DNA of 64,000 nt from Nocardia sp. alder85J (GTDB lineage: Bacteria; Actinomycetota; Actinomycetes; Mycobacteriales; Mycobacteriaceae). The translations under genes and the position numbers were made by a program. This document shows positions 1-11,931 of the stretch, in pieces. The first letter of the stretch is position 1, and every line of letters begins with the position of its first letter. The stretch lies in contig NZ_JAIUCZ020000002.1 in NCBI RefSeq assembly GCF_020176955.2, positions 1 to 64,000 of the forward strand, read 5' to 3'. The notes beneath the pieces were generated by a model. It was not told the origin of the DNA and did no database searches. It saw only the letters and a list, made by a program, of their open reading frames with translations.

Positions 1-1
1 T

Positions 2-65
2 TCTCGTTTCACCAGGAGATCCGGATCGCCCCCGGCATCCTGTCTCGTTTCACCAGGAGGTCCGG
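2..65. repeat. Two near-identical 23-bp direct repeats, 41 bp apart
   Basis: The units at 2-24 and 43-65 differ at one base and both begin TCTCGTTTCACCAGGAG. No gene could be assigned in 1-245. The repeats lie upstream of the rhomboid-like gene and could be operator-like or the tail of something cut off by the window edge; the sequence does not decide. Confidence 0.5.
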
Positions 66-245
66 CCGGGCCCGTTTCGGCTGCGCCGGCAGTGGTATGT
101 CTCACCCACACCCGGTAGGTGACCTGGCAGTCCGCGCACTTCTCAGAGTCCTCTCGAGGAACAACCAGCCCCTCGGTAGCCGTTTTGTGGATCATGGAGA
201 TGTAGGTCCGGCGCTCGGTTGCCGGTTGATGGGGAAGGAGGGCTC

Positions 246-983
246 ATGGTCGTGCTCGAAGAAGCACCGGCGCAGCGAGCAGTGATCGAGAGCGGTGCGG
301 TGACCCGGCCCCGCTGGCGACGGTTCGTACTCCCTGTCACCTATACCTACGCGGCCCTGCTGGTGGCCGTCACCGTGCTGGTGTCCGAGCTCAGCGACGA
401 CGATCAGTCCCGCGTGGTCCTGCATGCCAGCACCAACCTGCACAATCTCCTCCGCGGCCACATCGGGACGTTGCTGTCGAGCGCGTTCGTCATCGGCGAC
501 AGCAATGCCGCGCTGATGATCATCCCGCTGCTGGTCTGTGTGCTCGCCCTGGCCGAACTACGGTTCGGCTCCCGCCGGCTGCTCCGGATCTTCGTCGCGG
601 GTCATATCGGCGCCACTCTGCTGGTGGCGCTCGGGCTCTGGGTGGCGGTCGAAGCCGAGTGGTTGCCGTGGAGCATCAGCCAGGCCGAGGACGTCGGTAT
701 CAGCTACGGCGCCATGGCCCTCATCGGAGCCTTCATCGCGCTGCTCCCGTCTCGCTGGAGGCCGACCTGGGCCATCTGCTGGCTCGCTGTGGCCGTCGCC
801 GGGGTGGTGATGGGACGGACCTTCACCAATGTGGGCCATCTGCTCGCCGTGGCCATCGGACTGGCCGCGGGCTGCTGGGCGATCCGCAGCGGCCGCGCCG
901 ACGGATTGCGTCGGCTCACCTGGCCGGAATCCGGCCTGCTCGGCACCGGGGCACTTCTCGGATATCTACTTCTGGTCGGATGA
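246..983 (+). CDS. Rhomboid-like integral membrane protein
   Basis: Predicted 245-residue polytopic membrane protein with about six hydrophobic segments. It has the pattern of actinobacterial rhomboid-like proteins: an Asn/His-rich stretch near residues 64-72 ([10 protein letters not shown]), a GIS motif with Ser153 and a VGH motif with His198, which could form a Ser-His dyad. Whether it is an active intramembrane protease is inferred. The start is the ATG at 246, four bases after an AAGGAGG at 235-241; a longer in-frame TTG start at 219 has no such signal. nucS follows 52 bp downstream. Confidence 0.7.
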   Translation: MVVLEEAPAQRAVIESGAVTRPRWRRFVLPVTYTYAALLVAVTVLVSELSDDDQSRVVLHASTNLHNLLRGHIGTLLSSAFVIGDSNAALMIIPLLVCVLALAELRFGSRRLLRIFVAGHIGATLLVALGLWVAVEAEWLPWSISQAEDVGISYGAMALIGAFIALLPSRWRPTWAICWLAVAVAGVVMGRTFTNVGHLLAVAIGLAAGCWAIRSGRADGLRRLTWPESGLLGTGALLGYLLLVG

Positions 984-1035
984 AAATGGCCAGCCGGATA
1001 TCAATTTCATCGTTCATTGGCCTAGAGTTTCACGC

Positions 1036-1722
1036 GTGCGTTTAGTCATCGCTACGTGCCAGGTCGACTATGCCGGACGGCTGACAGCTCATCTGCCGAT
1101 GGCCCGACGTTTGATCATGATCAAAGCCGACGGTTCGGTTCTCATTCATTCCGACGGCGGTTCCTACAAACCGCTGAACTGGATGAGTCCGCCGTGCTGG
1201 CTGAAGGAGGAATCCGACACCGACGGTGACGGAAAGCCGGCCACTCGATGGATCGTCACCAACAAGGGTGGTGAGCAGTTGCAGATCACCATCGAGAACA
1301 TCGAACACGATTCGGCATTCGAACTCGGCGTCGATCCGGGCCTCCAGAAGGACGGTGTGGAGGCACACCTTCAGGTGTTGCTGGCCGAGCACATCGAGAC
1401 CCTCGGCGCCGGCTACGAACTCATCTCCCGCGAGTACATGACCGCGATCGGGCCCGTGGACATCCTGTGCCGCGACGACGGCGGCCGGACGGTGGCGGTG
1501 GAGATCAAGCGGCGCGGGGAGATCGACGGCGTCGAGCAGTTGACCCGCTACCTGGAGCTGCTCAACCGCGACCCGCTGCTGGCCCCGGTCTCGGGTGTGT
1601 TCGCGGCCCAGCTGATCAAGCCGCAGGCTCGCACCCTCGCCGAGGACCGCGGGATCCGCTGCCTGACCCTGGATTACGATGCGCTCCGCGGCATGCAGAG
1701 CACCGATTTCCTGCTGTTCTAA
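1036..1722 (+). CDS. nucS: Mismatch-specific endonuclease NucS (EndoMS)
   Basis: Predicted 228-residue DNA endonuclease of the NucS/EndoMS family, which performs non-canonical mismatch repair in actinobacteria lacking MutS/MutL. The PD-(D/E)xK nuclease core is visible as GPVDIL (Asp142), VAVEIKRR (Glu156, Lys158) and Gln168 in [10 protein letters not shown]. The C-terminus ends in Leu-Leu-Phe, like the beta-clamp-binding tail known in the family. Length and start (GTG, reading VRLVIATC) match mycobacterial NucS at about 226 residues. It is the first gene of the block syntenic with M. tuberculosis Rv1321 onward. Confidence 0.95.
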   Translation: MRLVIATCQVDYAGRLTAHLPMARRLIMIKADGSVLIHSDGGSYKPLNWMSPPCWLKEESDTDGDGKPATRWIVTNKGGEQLQITIENIEHDSAFELGVDPGLQKDGVEAHLQVLLAEHIETLGAGYELISREYMTAIGPVDILCRDDGGRTVAVEIKRRGEIDGVEQLTRYLELLNRDPLLAPVSGVFAAQLIKPQARTLAEDRGIRCLTLDYDALRGMQSTDFLLF

Positions 1723-1732
1723 GCTCGGAATT

Positions 1733-2038
1733 ATGCCTCGCCGGAAACCGCGCCCCCAGCAGCCCTCGGGGCGTCTCTCCGCGCAACCGCGGCCGATGGG
1801 TGACGTGTTCGGGCAGACCGAAGCGGGGCCGAACGGCGAGGACTACGTGGTCCGTACGGTACCGGGCGCCCGCGCGGTGAAGATGTACCGCTGCCCGGGA
1901 TGTGATCACGAGATTCCGCCCGGGACCGCACACATCGTGGCATGGGCGAAATACGGCGGCGAGGACGATCGCCGACATTGGCACACCGGATGCTGGCGCG
2001 GTCGGCAGACTCGCACGATCACCCGGCGCTGGTCCTAG
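1733..2038 (+). CDS. Small zinc-ribbon-like protein of unknown function
   Basis: Predicted 101-residue basic protein with an Arg/Pro-rich N-terminus. A likely metal site is formed by CPGC (Cys54, Cys57) together with His82, His84 and Cys87 in RHWHTGC. It starts ten bases after nucS and is probably co-transcribed. Homologues are common next to nucS in actinobacteria and are sometimes annotated as ATP/GTP-binding proteins, but no nucleotide-binding motif is visible here. No function is assigned. Confidence 0.75.
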   Translation: MPRRKPRPQQPSGRLSAQPRPMGDVFGQTEAGPNGEDYVVRTVPGARAVKMYRCPGCDHEIPPGTAHIVAWAKYGGEDDRRHWHTGCWRGRQTRTITRRWS

Positions 2039-2128
2039 AGACTCTCGGACACGCTGGTGCAGGCCGCCCCGGAGGACGGCCTGCACCGCGGTCGGTCAAT
2101 CGTGTCGCCCGGCGGTGTTCGGGTTCTG

Positions 2129-3130
2129 CTAGCCCGAGATCTCGGCGTTCTCGCGGTGGTCGTCGAGGATGTCGTCCTCGTCGGCCGCGGCCTCGGGAAT
2201 CGCCTTCTGCTGACGGCCCTGAGCGGGCTTGGGGGAACTGGCACCCAGCGAGCGCGGCTCGGGGGACCCGTCGAGCAGCTCGCTCTCCCGGTTGACGGCG
2301 GCGAGCATGGCCGGCACCGAGTCGAGCTGGCCGCGGATGCCCAGCAGCTGCGCCAGGACGCGACCACGCAGCACCCGCATCTCCTCCGCCAGTTCCTTGG
2401 CGTGCGCGATCTTGCGATCGGCCTGCTGGGTGGCAGTGGAGACGAGGCGGTTGGACTCGTCGGTCGCTTCCTTGATGCGCTGCGCGGCATCGGAGCGGCT
2501 GGAGGCCTCGAGCTCCTCCATGGCGCGCGTCAGCTTGGTGCGACGCTCGGCCATGGTGACCTCGAAGTCCTGCTGCGCGGCCTTGCGCTTGGCCTCGGCC
2601 TCCTTGGTGATCCGGTCGGCCTCGGCCAGCGCGGCCTCGTTGATCTTGGTCGACTCGGTGCGCGCGTTGGCCAGGGTCTGCTCGAACTCGACCTCGAGCG
2701 CCTCGCGCTTCTCCTTGGTCTCCGAGAGCAGCGACTCGTACTTGCCCCGCATCTCGGTGGCCTGCTGCTCCGCGATCGAGATCATCTCGGCGGCCTCGGC
2801 CTGCGCCTGGGCGCGGACCTCGGAGGCCTCGTCGGAGGCCAGGCGCAGCATGCGCGAGATGCGATCGCTCATGCCCTCCGCCGTGGTCGGCGGCACGGAC
2901 AGACGATCGACCTCCTTGCGCAGCTCGTCGATTTCGTCGCGCGCATCCTCCAGTTGGGCGGCCAGGTTGCGAGCCTGCGCGGCGGCGGCATCGCGATCGG
3001 TGGCGGTAACCCGGAGTTCTGCGTCGAATCGGTCGAAGTAATTGCGCACTTCGTCGCGGTCGTACCCTTTACGAACAACGGTAAAGGGCAACGCGACGAA
3101 GCGGTTGCGATCGGGCTCAGTGGACGACAT
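2129..3130 (-). CDS. DivIVA-domain coiled-coil protein
   Basis: Predicted 333 residues. The N-terminal DivIVA-like segment (about residues 8-40, including FTVVRKGYDRDEV and NYFDRFD) is followed by a Glu/Ala/Arg-rich heptad coiled coil to about residue 270 and a variable acidic tail. DivIVA/Wag31 relatives mark membrane curvature and organise polar growth; this is probably a paralogue rather than Wag31 itself, because the usual dcw-cluster neighbours are absent. The ATG at 3130 was preferred to an in-frame TTG three codons upstream. It may share a promoter region with the epimerase gene upstream on the same strand. Confidence 0.8.
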   Translation of the reverse strand: MSSTEPDRNRFVALPFTVVRKGYDRDEVRNYFDRFDAELRVTATDRDAAAAQARNLAAQLEDARDEIDELRKEVDRLSVPPTTAEGMSDRISRMLRLASDEASEVRAQAQAEAAEMISIAEQQATEMRGKYESLLSETKEKREALEVEFEQTLANARTESTKINEAALAEADRITKEAEAKRKAAQQDFEVTMAERRTKLTRAMEELEASSRSDAAQRIKEATDESNRLVSTATQQADRKIAHAKELAEEMRVLRGRVLAQLLGIRGQLDSVPAMLAAVNRESELLDGSPEPRSLGASSPKPAQGRQQKAIPEAAADEDDILDDHRENAEISG

Positions 3131-3217
3131 GCCGAACAAACTACAGCCTGCCGACCGGCCATGGTGACCCGACCGCGAATGTCGTTACGACAAGTTTCCG
3201 CGGTCGGACCTGGGGTA

Positions 3218-3697
3218 CTAGTGAGTAGGATCGGTCGCCGGTTCGATGAGCTCGATGAGCACACCGCCAGCATCCTTCGGGTGTAAGAAGTTGATGCGCG
3301 CTCCGGCGGTTCCACCCTTCGGGGCGTCGTACAGCAACCGCAGGCCGCGACTGCGCAGATAGGTTGCTACCGCCTCCACATCCGTGACGCGATAGGCGAA
3401 TTGCTGGATACCCGGGCCGTTGCGGTCGATGAACTTGGCGATGGTGGAGTTCTCGTTCAACGGTGCCAGCAACTGCACAGCAGTCGAGTCGTCGCCGGCG
3501 CCCGGCAACGACAGCATCGCCTCGTGCACGCCCTGGGTCTCGTTGACCTCGCGGTGGGTTTCGACCATGCCGAGGTTGTCGCTGTACCACGCGACGGCGG
3601 TGTCGAGATCCGGCACGGCGATGCCGATGTGGTCGACGGCGATCACGTAGTCGGCCGGGATGAACGGGCTGGTGGCGGAAGAATCTGTGGTGCTCAC
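3218..3697 (-). CDS. Methylmalonyl-CoA epimerase
   Basis: Predicted 159-residue vicinal-oxygen-chelate protein interconverting (R)- and (S)-methylmalonyl-CoA in propionate and odd-chain lipid metabolism. Visible are VDHIGIAV (metal-binding His), a Gln in the VQLLAP strand, HPKDAGGV and the terminal IELIE glutamate. The position that is usually the third ligand (often GLHHIAF) reads GIQQFAYRV here, as I recall also for mycobacterial Rv1322A. The GTG at 3697 was chosen; an upstream in-frame GTG at 3730 would add 11 residues. It is divergent from the thiolase gene. Confidence 0.88.
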   Translation of the reverse strand: MSTTDSSATSPFIPADYVIAVDHIGIAVPDLDTAVAWYSDNLGMVETHREVNETQGVHEAMLSLPGAGDDSTAVQLLAPLNENSTIAKFIDRNGPGIQQFAYRVTDVEAVATYLRSRGLRLLYDAPKGGTAGARINFLHPKDAGGVLIELIEPATDPTH

Positions 3698-3806
3698 CCT
3701 TACGACGGTAACTCCACCTGCGTAGAGCACGATCGATCGGCCGGGTTACCGTGAAAACGACGTTTCCGTCACCAGCTCTACTCGGAACAACGAAGCGAGG
3801 CCCCTC

Positions 3807-4988
3807 GTGACCACAACAGTCATCGTCTCCGGCGCCCGGACCCCGGTCGGCAAACTGCTCGGTGGCCTGAAGGATTTCAGCGGCTCCGCGCTGGGCGGTA
3901 TCGCCATCAAGGCCGCTCTCGAGAAGGCCGGCGTGCGCCCCGACCAGGTCGACTACGTGATCATGGGTCAGGTGTTGCAGGCCGGCACCGGCCAGCTGCC
4001 CGCCCGCCAGGCCGCCGTGGCCGCCGGCATTCCCATGAGCGTGCCCGCCATCAGCCCGAACAAGGTGTGCCTGTCCGGTATCAACGCCATCTCTCTGGCC
4101 GATCAGCTGATCCGGGCCGGTGAGTTCGAGATCGTGGTGGCCGGTGGCCAGGAGTCGATGTCCCGCGCCCCGCACCTGCTGCTCAAGGGCCGCGAGGGGG
4201 TCAAGCTGGGTGACCTCACCCTGCACGACCACATGAACTACGACGGTCTGCACGACGTGCTCACCGACCAGGCGATGGGCCTGCTCACCGAGGAACGTAA
4301 CGATCTGGACAAGATCGCCCGCGAGGACCAGGACGCGTTCGCCGCCGCCTCGCACCAGCGCGCCGCGGCCGCGTGGAAGAACGGCGTCTTCGACGACGAG
4401 GTGGTGCCGGTGGCGGTGCCGCAGCGCAAGGGCGACCCGATCCCGTTCACCGCCGACGAAGGTGTGCGCGCCGACACCACGGTGGAATCGCTGGGCAAGC
4501 TGCGCCCGGCGTTCCGGAAGGACGGCACCGTCACCGCCGGCTCGGCCTCGCAGATCTCCGACGGCGCCGCCGCGGTGGTCGTGATGAGCAAGGAGAAGGC
4601 GCAGGAGCTGGGCCTGAGCTGGATCGCCGAGATCGGCGCCTCGGGCGCGGTGGCCGGTCCGGACTCCACCCTCCAGGATCAGCCGGCCAACGCCATCGTG
4701 AAAGCCTGTGCGCGCGAGGGCATCTCGCCCGCCGATCTGGATGTCGTCGAGATCAACGAGGCCTTCGCCGCCGTCGGTGTCGCGTCGGCTCGCAAGCTGG
4801 GCATCTCCAGCGACAAGGTCAACGTCAACGGTGGCGCCATCGCGATCGGGCACCCGCTGGGCATGTCCGGCGCCCGGATCGTGCTGCACCTGGCCCTGGA
4901 GCTGAAGCGCCGCGGCGGCGGCGTCGGCGCCGCGGCCCTCTGCGGCGGTGGCGGCCAGGGTGACGCCCTGATCATCCGGGTGCCGTAG
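3807..4988 (+). CDS. fadA4: Acetyl-CoA C-acetyltransferase (thiolase, FadA4-like)
   Basis: Predicted 393-residue thiolase catalysing reversible condensation of two acyl-CoA units. The nucleophilic Cys88 lies in [11 protein letters not shown], and the catalytic His349 and Cys379 lie in [12 protein letters not shown] and ALCGGGGQG. Length is typical of biosynthetic/degradative thiolases. GTG start preceded by GAAGCGAGG. The position between the epimerase and a thioredoxin-like gene matches Rv1323. A strong hairpin follows the stop. Confidence 0.93.
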   Translation: MTTTVIVSGARTPVGKLLGGLKDFSGSALGGIAIKAALEKAGVRPDQVDYVIMGQVLQAGTGQLPARQAAVAAGIPMSVPAISPNKVCLSGINAISLADQLIRAGEFEIVVAGGQESMSRAPHLLLKGREGVKLGDLTLHDHMNYDGLHDVLTDQAMGLLTEERNDLDKIAREDQDAFAAASHQRAAAAWKNGVFDDEVVPVAVPQRKGDPIPFTADEGVRADTTVESLGKLRPAFRKDGTVTAGSASQISDGAAAVVVMSKEKAQELGLSWIAEIGASGAVAGPDSTLQDQPANAIVKACAREGISPADLDVVEINEAFAAVGVASARKLGISSDKVNVNGGAIAIGHPLGMSGARIVLHLALELKRRGGGVGAAALCGGGGQGDALIIRVP

Positions 4989-5001
4989 GCCCGCAACTCC
5001 G

Positions 5002-5052
5002 GACAGCACCCCGTCCGGTCCGCCTCGCGCGGACACCGGACGGGGTGCTGTC
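5002..5052 (+). terminator. Strong intrinsic-type hairpin after the thiolase gene
   Basis: A perfect 18-bp inverted repeat pairs 5002-5019 with 5035-5052. The 15-base loop can itself pair CCGC with GCGG. It starts 13 bases after the thiolase stop. There is no clear U-tract, as is usual for actinobacterial terminators. Confidence 0.8.
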
Positions 5053-5117
5053 GTCTGCCCACCCGTGTGACACAGGTCAACGACAGACCGTCGTAGCCAT
5101 TGGGCAGAATGGAGGCC

Positions 5118-5471
5118 ATGGGTGAATTCTTCGATGTGAGCACCGTCGCGAAGCGGGTGCGGCTGTTCGGTCTGCTGGAGGCGCCGTCCTGGGCGCTGCT
5201 GCTGACGGGGTCGGTGCTGAAGCGGCTGCCGGATCCGATCACCTGGCCGGTGATGGTGTTCGGGATGCTGCACGGCGTCATCTTCCTGGTCTACGCGGTG
5301 AGCCTGCTGATGGCCTGGCGGGAGTTCGAGTGGCCGGGCAAGACCGTGCTGCTCGGTCTGTTGTCGTCGGTGGTGCCGTTCACCTCGATCTGGTTCGAGC
5401 GCTGGGCCATCCGCAGTGGGCAGTTGGGCGAATTGAGCCAAGCCCCGGCGCCTACCGTCGCACCGGCGTGA
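5118..5471 (+). CDS. DUF3817 integral membrane protein
   Basis: Predicted 117-residue protein with three to four hydrophobic segments. The family signature is visible as LFGLLEAPSWALLLTGS, MLHGVIFLVYA and VVPFTSIWFERW. Function is unknown. Start choice is uncertain: ATG 5118 follows GGAGG by only two bases, and ATG 5109 or TTG 5100 would also be in frame. A second DUF3817 gene lies at 31868-32254 in the same window. Confidence 0.8.
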   Translation: MGEFFDVSTVAKRVRLFGLLEAPSWALLLTGSVLKRLPDPITWPVMVFGMLHGVIFLVYAVSLLMAWREFEWPGKTVLLGLLSSVVPFTSIWFERWAIRSGQLGELSQAPAPTVAPA

Positions 5472-5484
5472 CACACTGGAAGTC

Positions 5485-6387
5485 GTGACTCGACCTGCTG
5501 CACGTCGTCCCTCGCCCGCCGTTGCCGCTGCCATGTCCGGTGCGGTGGATCTGTCTGCTCTGAAGCAGCCCGCCGCCACGGATGTGCCGAGTGGGCACGC
5601 GGTCACCGAGGCCGATTTCGAGACCAAGGTGCTGCGGCGTTCGCTGCAGGTGCCGGTGGTCGTCGTTCTGTACTCCCAGCGCAGTCCGGGCAGCGTGGAA
5701 CTGGTGAAGCTGTTCGAGCGGCTGGTCGCCGAGGGCGACGACAGCTGGGATCTGGCCGCGGTGGAGGCCGAGGCCAATATGCGTATCGCGCAGGCGTTCG
5801 GAGTGCAGGGCATCCCGACCGTCATCGCCGTCGCGGCCGGTCAGCCGCTGGCGGATTTCCAAGGCGCGCAACCGGAACCCCAGGTGAAGCAATGGCTCGC
5901 CGCGGTGATCGAGGCAGTACGCGGCCGCCTGCCCGGTGTCGACGGCGAAGCGCCGCCGGAACAGGAAGAGGCGCCCGAGGATCCGCGCTTCGTAGCCGCC
6001 GAGGAGGCGCTGGAGCGCGGTGACATCGCCGGCGCCGAGGCCGCCTACGAGAAGATCCTGGCCGAGGAGCCCGGCAACGTGGACGCCACCGCCGCCCTCC
6101 GCCAGGTCCGTTTCTTCGACCGCGCCCAAGGCCTGCCCGACGACGCGATAGCCCGCTCCGACGCCGCCCCCACCGACATCGACGCAGCCTTCGCCGCCGC
6201 CGACATGGAACTGTTCAACCAACTCCCCGAAGAGGCATTCGACCGCCTCATCGCCCTGATCAAGCGCAGCGCCGGCGACGACCGCAACCGTGTCCGCACC
6301 AGGCTGGTAGAGCTGTTCGAACTCTTCGACACCGGCGAGCCCGTAGTAGTAGCCGCCCGCCGCCGCCTCGCGTCAGCCCTGTACTAG
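5485..6387 (+). CDS. Thioredoxin-fold/TPR protein (CnoX/YbbN-like) lacking active-site cysteines
   Basis: Predicted 300 residues. A thioredoxin fold spans about 40-130, with the conserved GIPTVIAVAAGQ cis-Pro region, followed by tetratricopeptide-like helices (about 165-295). This arrangement matches YbbN/CnoX, a holdase that passes clients to chaperonins. The redox CxxC position reads SPGS (residues 67-70), so thiol chemistry is unlikely. Start GTG at 5485. Position matches Rv1324. Confidence 0.85.
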   Translation: MTRPAARRPSPAVAAAMSGAVDLSALKQPAATDVPSGHAVTEADFETKVLRRSLQVPVVVVLYSQRSPGSVELVKLFERLVAEGDDSWDLAAVEAEANMRIAQAFGVQGIPTVIAVAAGQPLADFQGAQPEPQVKQWLAAVIEAVRGRLPGVDGEAPPEQEEAPEDPRFVAAEEALERGDIAGAEAAYEKILAEEPGNVDATAALRQVRFFDRAQGLPDDAIARSDAAPTDIDAAFAAADMELFNQLPEEAFDRLIALIKRSAGDDRNRVRTRLVELFELFDTGEPVVVAARRRLASALY

Positions 6388-7287
6388 CCCCCAGGCCGTC
6401 CGGCCAGCGCCCCCCGCTGACCGGACGCCCAACAACCCACCCGCCCACAAGCTCCCCACCTCCCCACCCCTGTGCCACCAACACGCAGGCCCGGCATCCA
6501 GTTCGTCGCCCGCCCACCTTCGGCCACGGTCTCCTCAAAAAAACAGGCCCACCACCCGGCTCACCCCGTGCCACGGTCACCGACAAGCAGGCCAGACACC
6601 CCGGGTTCGTTGCCCGGCCCACCCTAACCAACGGTCACCGTTCCGCAGGCTCACCCCGACTCGCCGCCGTTTCACGCCCCACTCTCCAACGCGGCCACCC
6701 CCCACAGGCCCGACAAGCCCCGACCCCCAGCGCGATTGCCGAACCCTGCCCTGCGCCCAGGGCGGTTGCGGAAAACGGCCCAACGTTAATGTTCTCGGCC
6801 CGTCTCGATTCTGGACTGACGGAGCGGGGGAGCGAAGCGGAGGAGCGGAGGAGGGAAGAATCGAGACTGAGGGGCCGAGAACCCGCCGGAGCGAAGCGGA
6901 GGCCAAAAATACAGCCGGTCACCCCCAAGAAGGCAAACCCTCAGTACCCGCACCCCCCTTCAGTGTGCTCCGGAGCACCGGTTAGCGCTCGGCAAAGCCC
7001 TGCTGCACCCCCCGAGTGATTTCAGACACAGCCCCCGTGCGCACACAGCAGCCACACCCACCATCCCGCACGACCCGATTCCAAGGTTCAACCCACACAT
7101 CCATGATTCGGTCGTAGGCACCCGGTGAAGTCTCTGGCAGGCTGGTTCCACGATGGCACTGTCCAAGAATCGCCCCGAACAGTGCCCCAGGAAAGTGCAG
7201 AACCGGGTGAGCTCGAGCAAGAACGTCACCAAGTGAACGCCCACGAGCAAGTAATCCGGCAAGACCCAGTACAGGAAGGCGGGGGCC
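6388..7287. other. 900-bp region without a convincing gene
   Basis: The first 400 bases are C-rich on the plus strand (many CCC and CCAC runs), and ORFs here have biased composition without recognisable motifs. A palindromic repeat copy lies at 6791-6957. A small inverted repeat pairs 7155-7162 (GGCACTGT) with 7179-7186. I see no RNA gene. Confidence 0.6.
6791..6957 (+). repeat. Palindromic interspersed repeat, copy A
   Basis: Bases 6791-6909 are identical to 16590-16708 (copy C) and about 95% identical to the reverse complement of 12849-12966 (copy B). Homology with copy C continues less perfectly to about 6957. The left arm (GTTCTCGGCCC then GTCTCGATTCT, 6791-6812) pairs with the right arm (6857-6882) with a four-base bulge. 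The central part is a purine-rich strand. No transposase is encoded. It resembles a non-autonomous or REP-like element. Confidence 0.85.
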
Positions 7288-7665
7288 GTGCGGAAAATCT
7301 CGACAGCAGGCTGGCTCGGATGCGTGGCGGCGACAGCGTTGATCTTCACGCCGGCGGCGCAAGCGATGGCGCAAGACGGCCCCACTCAGCTCACCTTCAC
7401 CCGGGACGCAGCCGATCAACCGCTGCGGACGGTGACACTGAGCTGTGACCCGGATATCGGCTCACACCCCGACATAGATGCCGCCTGCCGGTATCTGGAG
7501 GCCACCGCCGATCTCACCCTCCCGGAGGAGAGCCCAGAGGTCCGGTGTATCCGCTACAACCCGGTCTCATTGCGCGCCACCGGAACTCTGCACGGCCGGC
7601 CGATCACCGAGCAGCGCACCTACAGCTGTGTGGTCCCGGATCTCCCGCCCCCCTGGCAGTTCTGA
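7288..7665 (+). CDS. Secreted subtilisin-inhibitor-like (SSI family) protein
   Basis: Predicted 125 residues with a signal peptide (basic MRKI, hydrophobic 7-22, Ala-rich cleavage zone about 23-28). The mature part carries the SSI pattern: LSCDP, SHPDIDAACRYL, VRCIRYNP, ATGTLHGRPI and a final Cys. Four cysteines (53, 67, 87, 114) fit the two conserved disulfides. SSI proteins inhibit subtilisin-type serine proteases outside the cell; the reactive-site loop here (about residues 88-95) does not obviously match Streptomyces SSI, so specificity is unknown. GTG start after an AGGAAGG. It converges with glgB, 13 bp apart. Confidence 0.8.
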   Translation: MRKISTAGWLGCVAATALIFTPAAQAMAQDGPTQLTFTRDAADQPLRTVTLSCDPDIGSHPDIDAACRYLEATADLTLPEESPEVRCIRYNPVSLRATGTLHGRPITEQRTYSCVVPDLPPPWQF

Positions 7666-7678
7666 CAGCTGACCGCGG

Positions 7679-9832
<2,154 letters not shown>

Positions 9833-9930
9833 CCGCGCTCCCTCCGGTTCGGCCCGCCGACGGCAGTGATGTCCCCCAACTTACCCACAAGATCGCCGTT
9901 CAACCGGTCGAGCCGTATTCCGCACCCCTT

Positions 9931-11931
9931 TCAGAAGGTGCGGCGGTAGGACAGTCCGGCGCGGGCCGCCGCCGGGACCGGCGGCAGGGCGAAGATGTGG
10001 GAGACGGCGTGCGCCGGGTCGAGGCGAACGTAATTGCTTTGGGCCCAGTGGTATTCCTCGCCGGTGACCTCGTCGTGGACCACCGGATGGTCGTGCCACT
10101 CCCGGCCGATCGCGGGCAGGTCCAGCGAGACCATGCCCTCCTCGGTGCCGTACGGGTTGAGGTTCACCACCACCAGGACGGCGTCGCCACTGGCCGGGCA
10201 CACCTTCGAATAGGCCAGCAGCGCGTCGTTGCCGGTCTCGTGGAAGGCGATGCAGCGCAACTGTTGCAGCGCCGGGTGGGCGCGGCGGATCTCGTTGAGA
10301 CGGGTCAGCCACGGTTCCAGCGATTCGCCGTGCGCGGCGGCCTCGGTGAAGCGGCGGGGGCGCAGCTGGTACTTCTCGGAGTCCAGGTACTCCTCGCTGC
10401 CGGGGCGCACCGCCTGGTGCTCGAAGAGTTCGAAGCCGGAGTAGACACCCCAGCTGGGGGCGAGCGTCGCGGCGAGTACGGCGCGGATGGCGAACATGCC
10501 GGGACCGCCGTGTTGCAGGCTCTCGTGCAGGATGTCCGGGGTATTGACGAACAGGTTCGGGCGCGCCTCGTCGGCCTTGGCGGCCAGTTCCCTGCCGAAC
10601 TCGGCGAGTTCGTGCCTGCCGGTGCGCCAGGTGAAATACGTGTAGGACTGCGCGAATCCGCGCCGGGCCAGACCGTAGAGCCGGGCCGGGCGGGTGAACG
10701 CCTCCGACAGGAACAGTACGTCCGGGTCGATGCGGCGCACCTCGTCGATCAGCCACTCCCAGAAGTCGGCGGGCTTGGTGTGTGGGTTGTCGACGCGGAA
10801 GATGGTGACGCCCAACGTGATCCAGTGCCGCACCACGCGCAGCACCTCGGCGTAGAGCCCGTCGGGATCGATGTCGAAGTTGAGCGGGTAGATGTCCTGG
10901 TACTTCTTCGGCGGGTTCTCGGCGTAGGCGATGGTGCCGTCGGGCAGGGTGGTGAACCATTCCGGATGGCTGGTCACCCAGGGGTGGTCGGGGGCGCACT
11001 GCAACGCCAGGTCGAGCGCCACTTCGAGGCCGAGTTGCCTTGCGCTGCCGACGAATTCGACGAAATCTTCCTCGTCGCCCAGCGCCGGGTGGATGGCGTC
11101 GTGGCCGCCGCGGGCCGAGCCGATCGCCCAGGGCGAGCCCGGATCGCCGGGTGCGGCGGTCAGGGAGTTGTTGGGGCCCTTGCGATTCACCTCGCCGATC
11201 GGGTGGATCGGCGGCAGGTACACGACGTCGAAGCCCATGGCCGCGATGCGCGGCAGTTCCTTGGCGGCGGTGACGAAGCTGCCGTGCACCGGATTTCCGG
11301 CCGCGTCCCAGCCGCCGGTGGAACGGGGGAAGAACTCGTACCAGGCGCCGTAGAGGGCACGCCGGCGCTGCACCAGCACGGTGTGCTGCCTGCCACGGGT
11401 GACCATCTCCCGCACCGGTCGATCGCGCAGGATCTCGGCCACCTCGGCGCTGAACGCCGGCGCCACCCGGGCGGGCAACTGGGCGTCGCCGCGCAGCGCC
11501 GCGGCGGCGGCACGCAGCCGCTGCCACTGCTGTTTCGGCGCTGCCTGGGCGGCGCGCTCCAGCAGCCGGGCACCCAGTTCCAGGTCGTTGTCCAGATCCG
11601 CGGCGTTCTGGCCGACGGCCAGCTTGGCCTCCACCGCCGACCGCCAGGTGGCCAGCGGATCGCTCCAGCCCTCGACGCGGAACGTCCACAGTCCGGGGCG
11701 ATCGGGTGTGAAGGTGGCGTTGAACACATCGGGCTCGTAATCCGGGGTCATCCGGATGCGCTGGATGCGTCCACCGTCGGGGCCGCGTACGGCCAGGTTG
11801 GCGGACACCGCGTCGTGCCCTTCGCGCCAGACGACGGTCCGGACGGGAAAGATCTCACCCACCACCGCTTTCGCCGGATAGCCGCCGGGAATGCTGGGGG
11901 AGGTGTCATCGATGGCGATGCGACCGGTCAC
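9931..11931 (-). CDS. glgE: Alpha-1,4-glucan:maltose-1-phosphate maltosyltransferase GlgE
   Basis: Predicted 666-residue GH13_3 enzyme transferring maltosyl units from maltose-1-phosphate onto alpha-1,4-glucan. Landmarks are an N-terminal beta domain, [32 protein letters not shown] (nucleophile Asp381) and [13 protein letters not shown] (acid/base Glu410). The GTG start reads VTGRIAIDD. Length is slightly below the usual 670-700 residues. Upstream and divergent is a dienelactone hydrolase gene, whereas in M. tuberculosis the divergent neighbour is glgP. Confidence 0.95.
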   Translation of the reverse strand: MTGRIAIDDTSPSIPGGYPAKAVVGEIFPVRTVVWREGHDAVSANLAVRGPDGGRIQRIRMTPDYEPDVFNATFTPDRPGLWTFRVEGWSDPLATWRSAVEAKLAVGQNAADLDNDLELGARLLERAAQAAPKQQWQRLRAAAAALRGDAQLPARVAPAFSAEVAEILRDRPVREMVTRGRQHTVLVQRRRALYGAWYEFFPRSTGGWDAAGNPVHGSFVTAAKELPRIAAMGFDVVYLPPIHPIGEVNRKGPNNSLTAAPGDPGSPWAIGSARGGHDAIHPALGDEEDFVEFVGSARQLGLEVALDLALQCAPDHPWVTSHPEWFTTLPDGTIAYAENPPKKYQDIYPLNFDIDPDGLYAEVLRVVRHWITLGVTIFRVDNPHTKPADFWEWLIDEVRRIDPDVLFLSEAFTRPARLYGLARRGFAQSYTYFTWRTGRHELAEFGRELAAKADEARPNLFVNTPDILHESLQHGGPGMFAIRAVLAATLAPSWGVYSGFELFEHQAVRPGSEEYLDSEKYQLRPRRFTEAAAHGESLEPWLTRLNEIRRAHPALQQLRCIAFHETGNDALLAYSKVCPASGDAVLVVVNLNPYGTEEGMVSLDLPAIGREWHDHPVVHDEVTGEEYHWAQSNYVRLDPAHAVSHIFALPPVPAAARAGLSYRRTF

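Noticed and set aside
3141..5825. 894-codon minus-strand open frame opposite the epimerase, thiolase and DUF3817 genes
   Set aside because: Low-complexity His/Arg/Gly-rich translation, antisense to clear genes; an artefact of GC-rich codon structure.
7155..7186. Eight-base inverted repeat GGCACTGT in the 900-bp gap
   Set aside because: A single short stem with a 16-base loop and no associated gene; may be chance.
6960..7419. Minus-strand ORFs over the SSI-like gene leader
   Set aside because: Overlap the SSI signal-peptide region and show no domain; judged shadow frames.
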